Positions 8,015-9,057 of a stretch of 9,057 nt of DNA are shown here, in pieces. The stretch is taken from positions 1 to 9,057 of the forward strand of contig JAJRQS010000032.1 in assembly GCA_024280135.1 (NCBI GenBank), read 5' to 3'. The DNA comes from Bacteroidota bacterium (GTDB taxonomy: Bacteria; Bacteroidota; Bacteroidia; Chitinophagales; Saprospiraceae). The position numbers were made by a program, and so were the translations under genes. The first letter of the stretch is position 1; each line of letters begins with the position of its first letter. Below the pieces are notes generated by a model. It did no database searches. It was not told the origin of the DNA and worked only from the letters and a program-made list of their open reading frames with translations.

Positions 8015-9057
8015 ATGGGTTTAGCACGGTCTTCAAAATGTCCGCCACCCGAAAGGCATTCGCATATATTGTCCAAGTATAGGTGACACTACCGCCCGTA
8101 GGCATAAAACTACCATCTGTAACATAAAGATTCTCCACTTCATGCGCTTTGCAATTGGAGTCAAGAACACTCGTTTTGGGATTGTTTCCAAAGCGACAGC
8201 CACCTGCTTGTAGATTTGTCGGAGGGCTTCCGCTAATACTCGAATAAACCTCTTCTAAGCCCATCTCCTCAAATAGCTGAATACATTTTTTCGCAAGGAT
8301 TTTACCAACCTCTAAATCATGGGGGTGGTTGTCTATTTGTACCCGCGCGACTGGATCTCCCCATTTGTCCTGGATGCTTGGATCTAGGGTAACATTTGCC
8401 CCATCGACTGGCAGCCAGTCCACAAATATTTCAAATTTTAATTTTCGAACTTCCGTAAAATATTGCTTTAATTTTTTCTTTAATTCAGTACCATATACCA
8501 AGCGAGAACCTGCCCATTTTTGCCGTAGCCCTTTCGGAATAGCATTCGCATGTTCAAAAAGAAAGTCTATCGTTCCTCCTTTTATTTTTTTGCCGGTCTT
8601 GGGGTCTGCGACTTCATAAAAGTCATGTAAAGTACGATTGACGAATACGCCTTGTTCTAGTATTTTTTTCCAAGTTGCTTCAGTGTAATTCTCCTTACGG
8701 AAAATGCCCCCTCCTGTACCACCTCCTGAGAAAACAAGATTTTTTCCAACTTGCCCATTATTATTAGCGAGCCCATTTGGGAAGTCAGGATTTTTACTCA
8801 TCAATAGAAGTCGTGAAGTCTCAATCGCTTGGGCGGCTACCACAAATAGCTTGGCTTGAATAGATTGCGGGTCTCCATTTGCATCATAAAACCAAGCTTT
8901 GGTGATTCGGTTTTTACCATTGGTTTCAAGATGATAGACTTTGGCGTTGGGTACAATAAAACAATTGCCTGTCCGTAAAGCGTCATGCAATAAGGCAACC
9001 CTAGAGCTACCTTTAGCATCTGACGAGCAGCCATAGCTTCCGCAAAAATTAGAATAA
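8013..9057 (-). CDS. GMC-family FAD-dependent oxidoreductase, C-terminal part (N-terminus cut by window edge)
   Basis: The frame is open from the right edge to the TAA at 8015-8013, about 347 codons; a TTG at 8990 lies inside the conserved domain and is not the real start. Coming from the edge it shows a cysteine-bearing CGSYGC then DAKGSS, VVAAQAIETSRLLLMS (substrate-domain boundary of GMC proteins), NNGQVGKNL, and the GMC C-terminal domain with TLDPSIQDKWGDP, CRFGNNPKTSVLD, NLYVTDGSFMPTGG and a final IYANAFRVADI helix. The FAD-binding N-terminus (GxGxxG) lies beyond the edge. Such enzymes oxidise alcohols or sugars; the overall pattern is closest to the gluconate-dehydrogenase-like branch. 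The residues normally in the catalytic His and Asn/His places read Leu (NLQAGGCRFG) and Thr (GSVTYTWTI), so the substrate cannot be guessed. It is convergent with porV and shares its terminator; no functional link to the T9SS is visible. Confidence 0.85.
   Translation of the reverse strand, partial: YSNFCGSYGCSSDAKGSSRVALLHDALRTGNCFIVPNAKVYHLETNGKNRITKAWFYDANGDPQSIQAKLFVVAAQAIETSRLLLMSKNPDFPNGLANNNGQVGKNLVFSGGGTGGGIFRKENYTEATWKKILEQGVFVNRTLHDFYEVADPKTGKKIKGGTIDFLFEHANAIPKGLRQKWAGSRLVYGTELKKKLKQYFTEVRKLKFEIFVDWLPVDGANVTLDPSIQDKWGDPVARVQIDNHPHDLEVGKILAKKCIQLFEEMGLEEVYSSISGSPPTNLQAGGCRFGNNPKTSVLDSNCKAHEVENLYVTDGSFMPTGGSVTYTWTIYANAFRVADILKTVLNP

Noticed and set aside
8329..8619. Plus-strand ORF of 96 codons inside the GMC gene
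   Set aside because: It is antisense to the GMC coding frame, which carries the clear family motifs.
8013..8990. GMC protein as a complete 325-residue gene starting at TTG 8990
   Set aside because: The frame stays open upstream to the right edge and encodes conserved family residues (CGSYGC, DAKGSS) before that TTG, so the gene is a fragment cut by the window.
8837..9034. Minus-strand ORF of 65 codons overlapping the GMC gene in another frame
   Set aside because: The in-frame GMC translation explains the same bases with conserved motifs; this reading has none.

Overview
This window is from a member of the Bacteroidota, shown by a compact set of type IX secretion system (T9SS) and gliding-motility genes, by TAnnTTTG-type -7 promoter elements, and by AT-leaning intergenic DNA without strong Shine-Dalgarno sequences. 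Nothing in the sequence fixes the genus. The protein variants look more like the Saprospiria/Chitinophagia side of the phylum than Flavobacterium, but that is an impression and not a demonstration.

Layout. A minus-strand arm (1-2446) holds gldJ, cut by the left edge, and upstream of it on the same strand a PorP/SprF-family outer-membrane protein gene. A 223-base divergent intergenic region (2447-2669) carries three short inverted repeats. A plus-strand arm (2670-7954) holds porU, the T9SS sortase, and porV, its outer-membrane barrel partner. They are separated by 299 bases that include a good -7 promoter element just ahead of porV. A strong bidirectional terminator (7977-8014) ends porV and sits at the stop codon of a convergent GMC-family oxidoreductase gene, which is cut by the right edge.

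How the genes work together. In the T9SS, cargo proteins with conserved C-terminal domains cross the outer membrane. PorV collects them and delivers them to PorU, which removes the sorting domain and attaches the protein to the cell surface. GldJ is an outer-membrane lipoprotein on the periplasmic side that supports the GldK/GldN ring and gliding. PorP/SprF-family proteins are outer-membrane partners for particular T9SS substrates or for the trans-envelope complex. The window is therefore a core T9SS locus. The GMC oxidoreductase appears unrelated to it.

I see no mobile element, CRISPR array, tRNA or rRNA. No convincing new multi-gene system is visible. The items most worth a second look are the cluster of inverted repeats in the divergent region, the PorP-like gene next to gldJ, and the loss of the usual catalytic His/Asn positions in the GMC protein.
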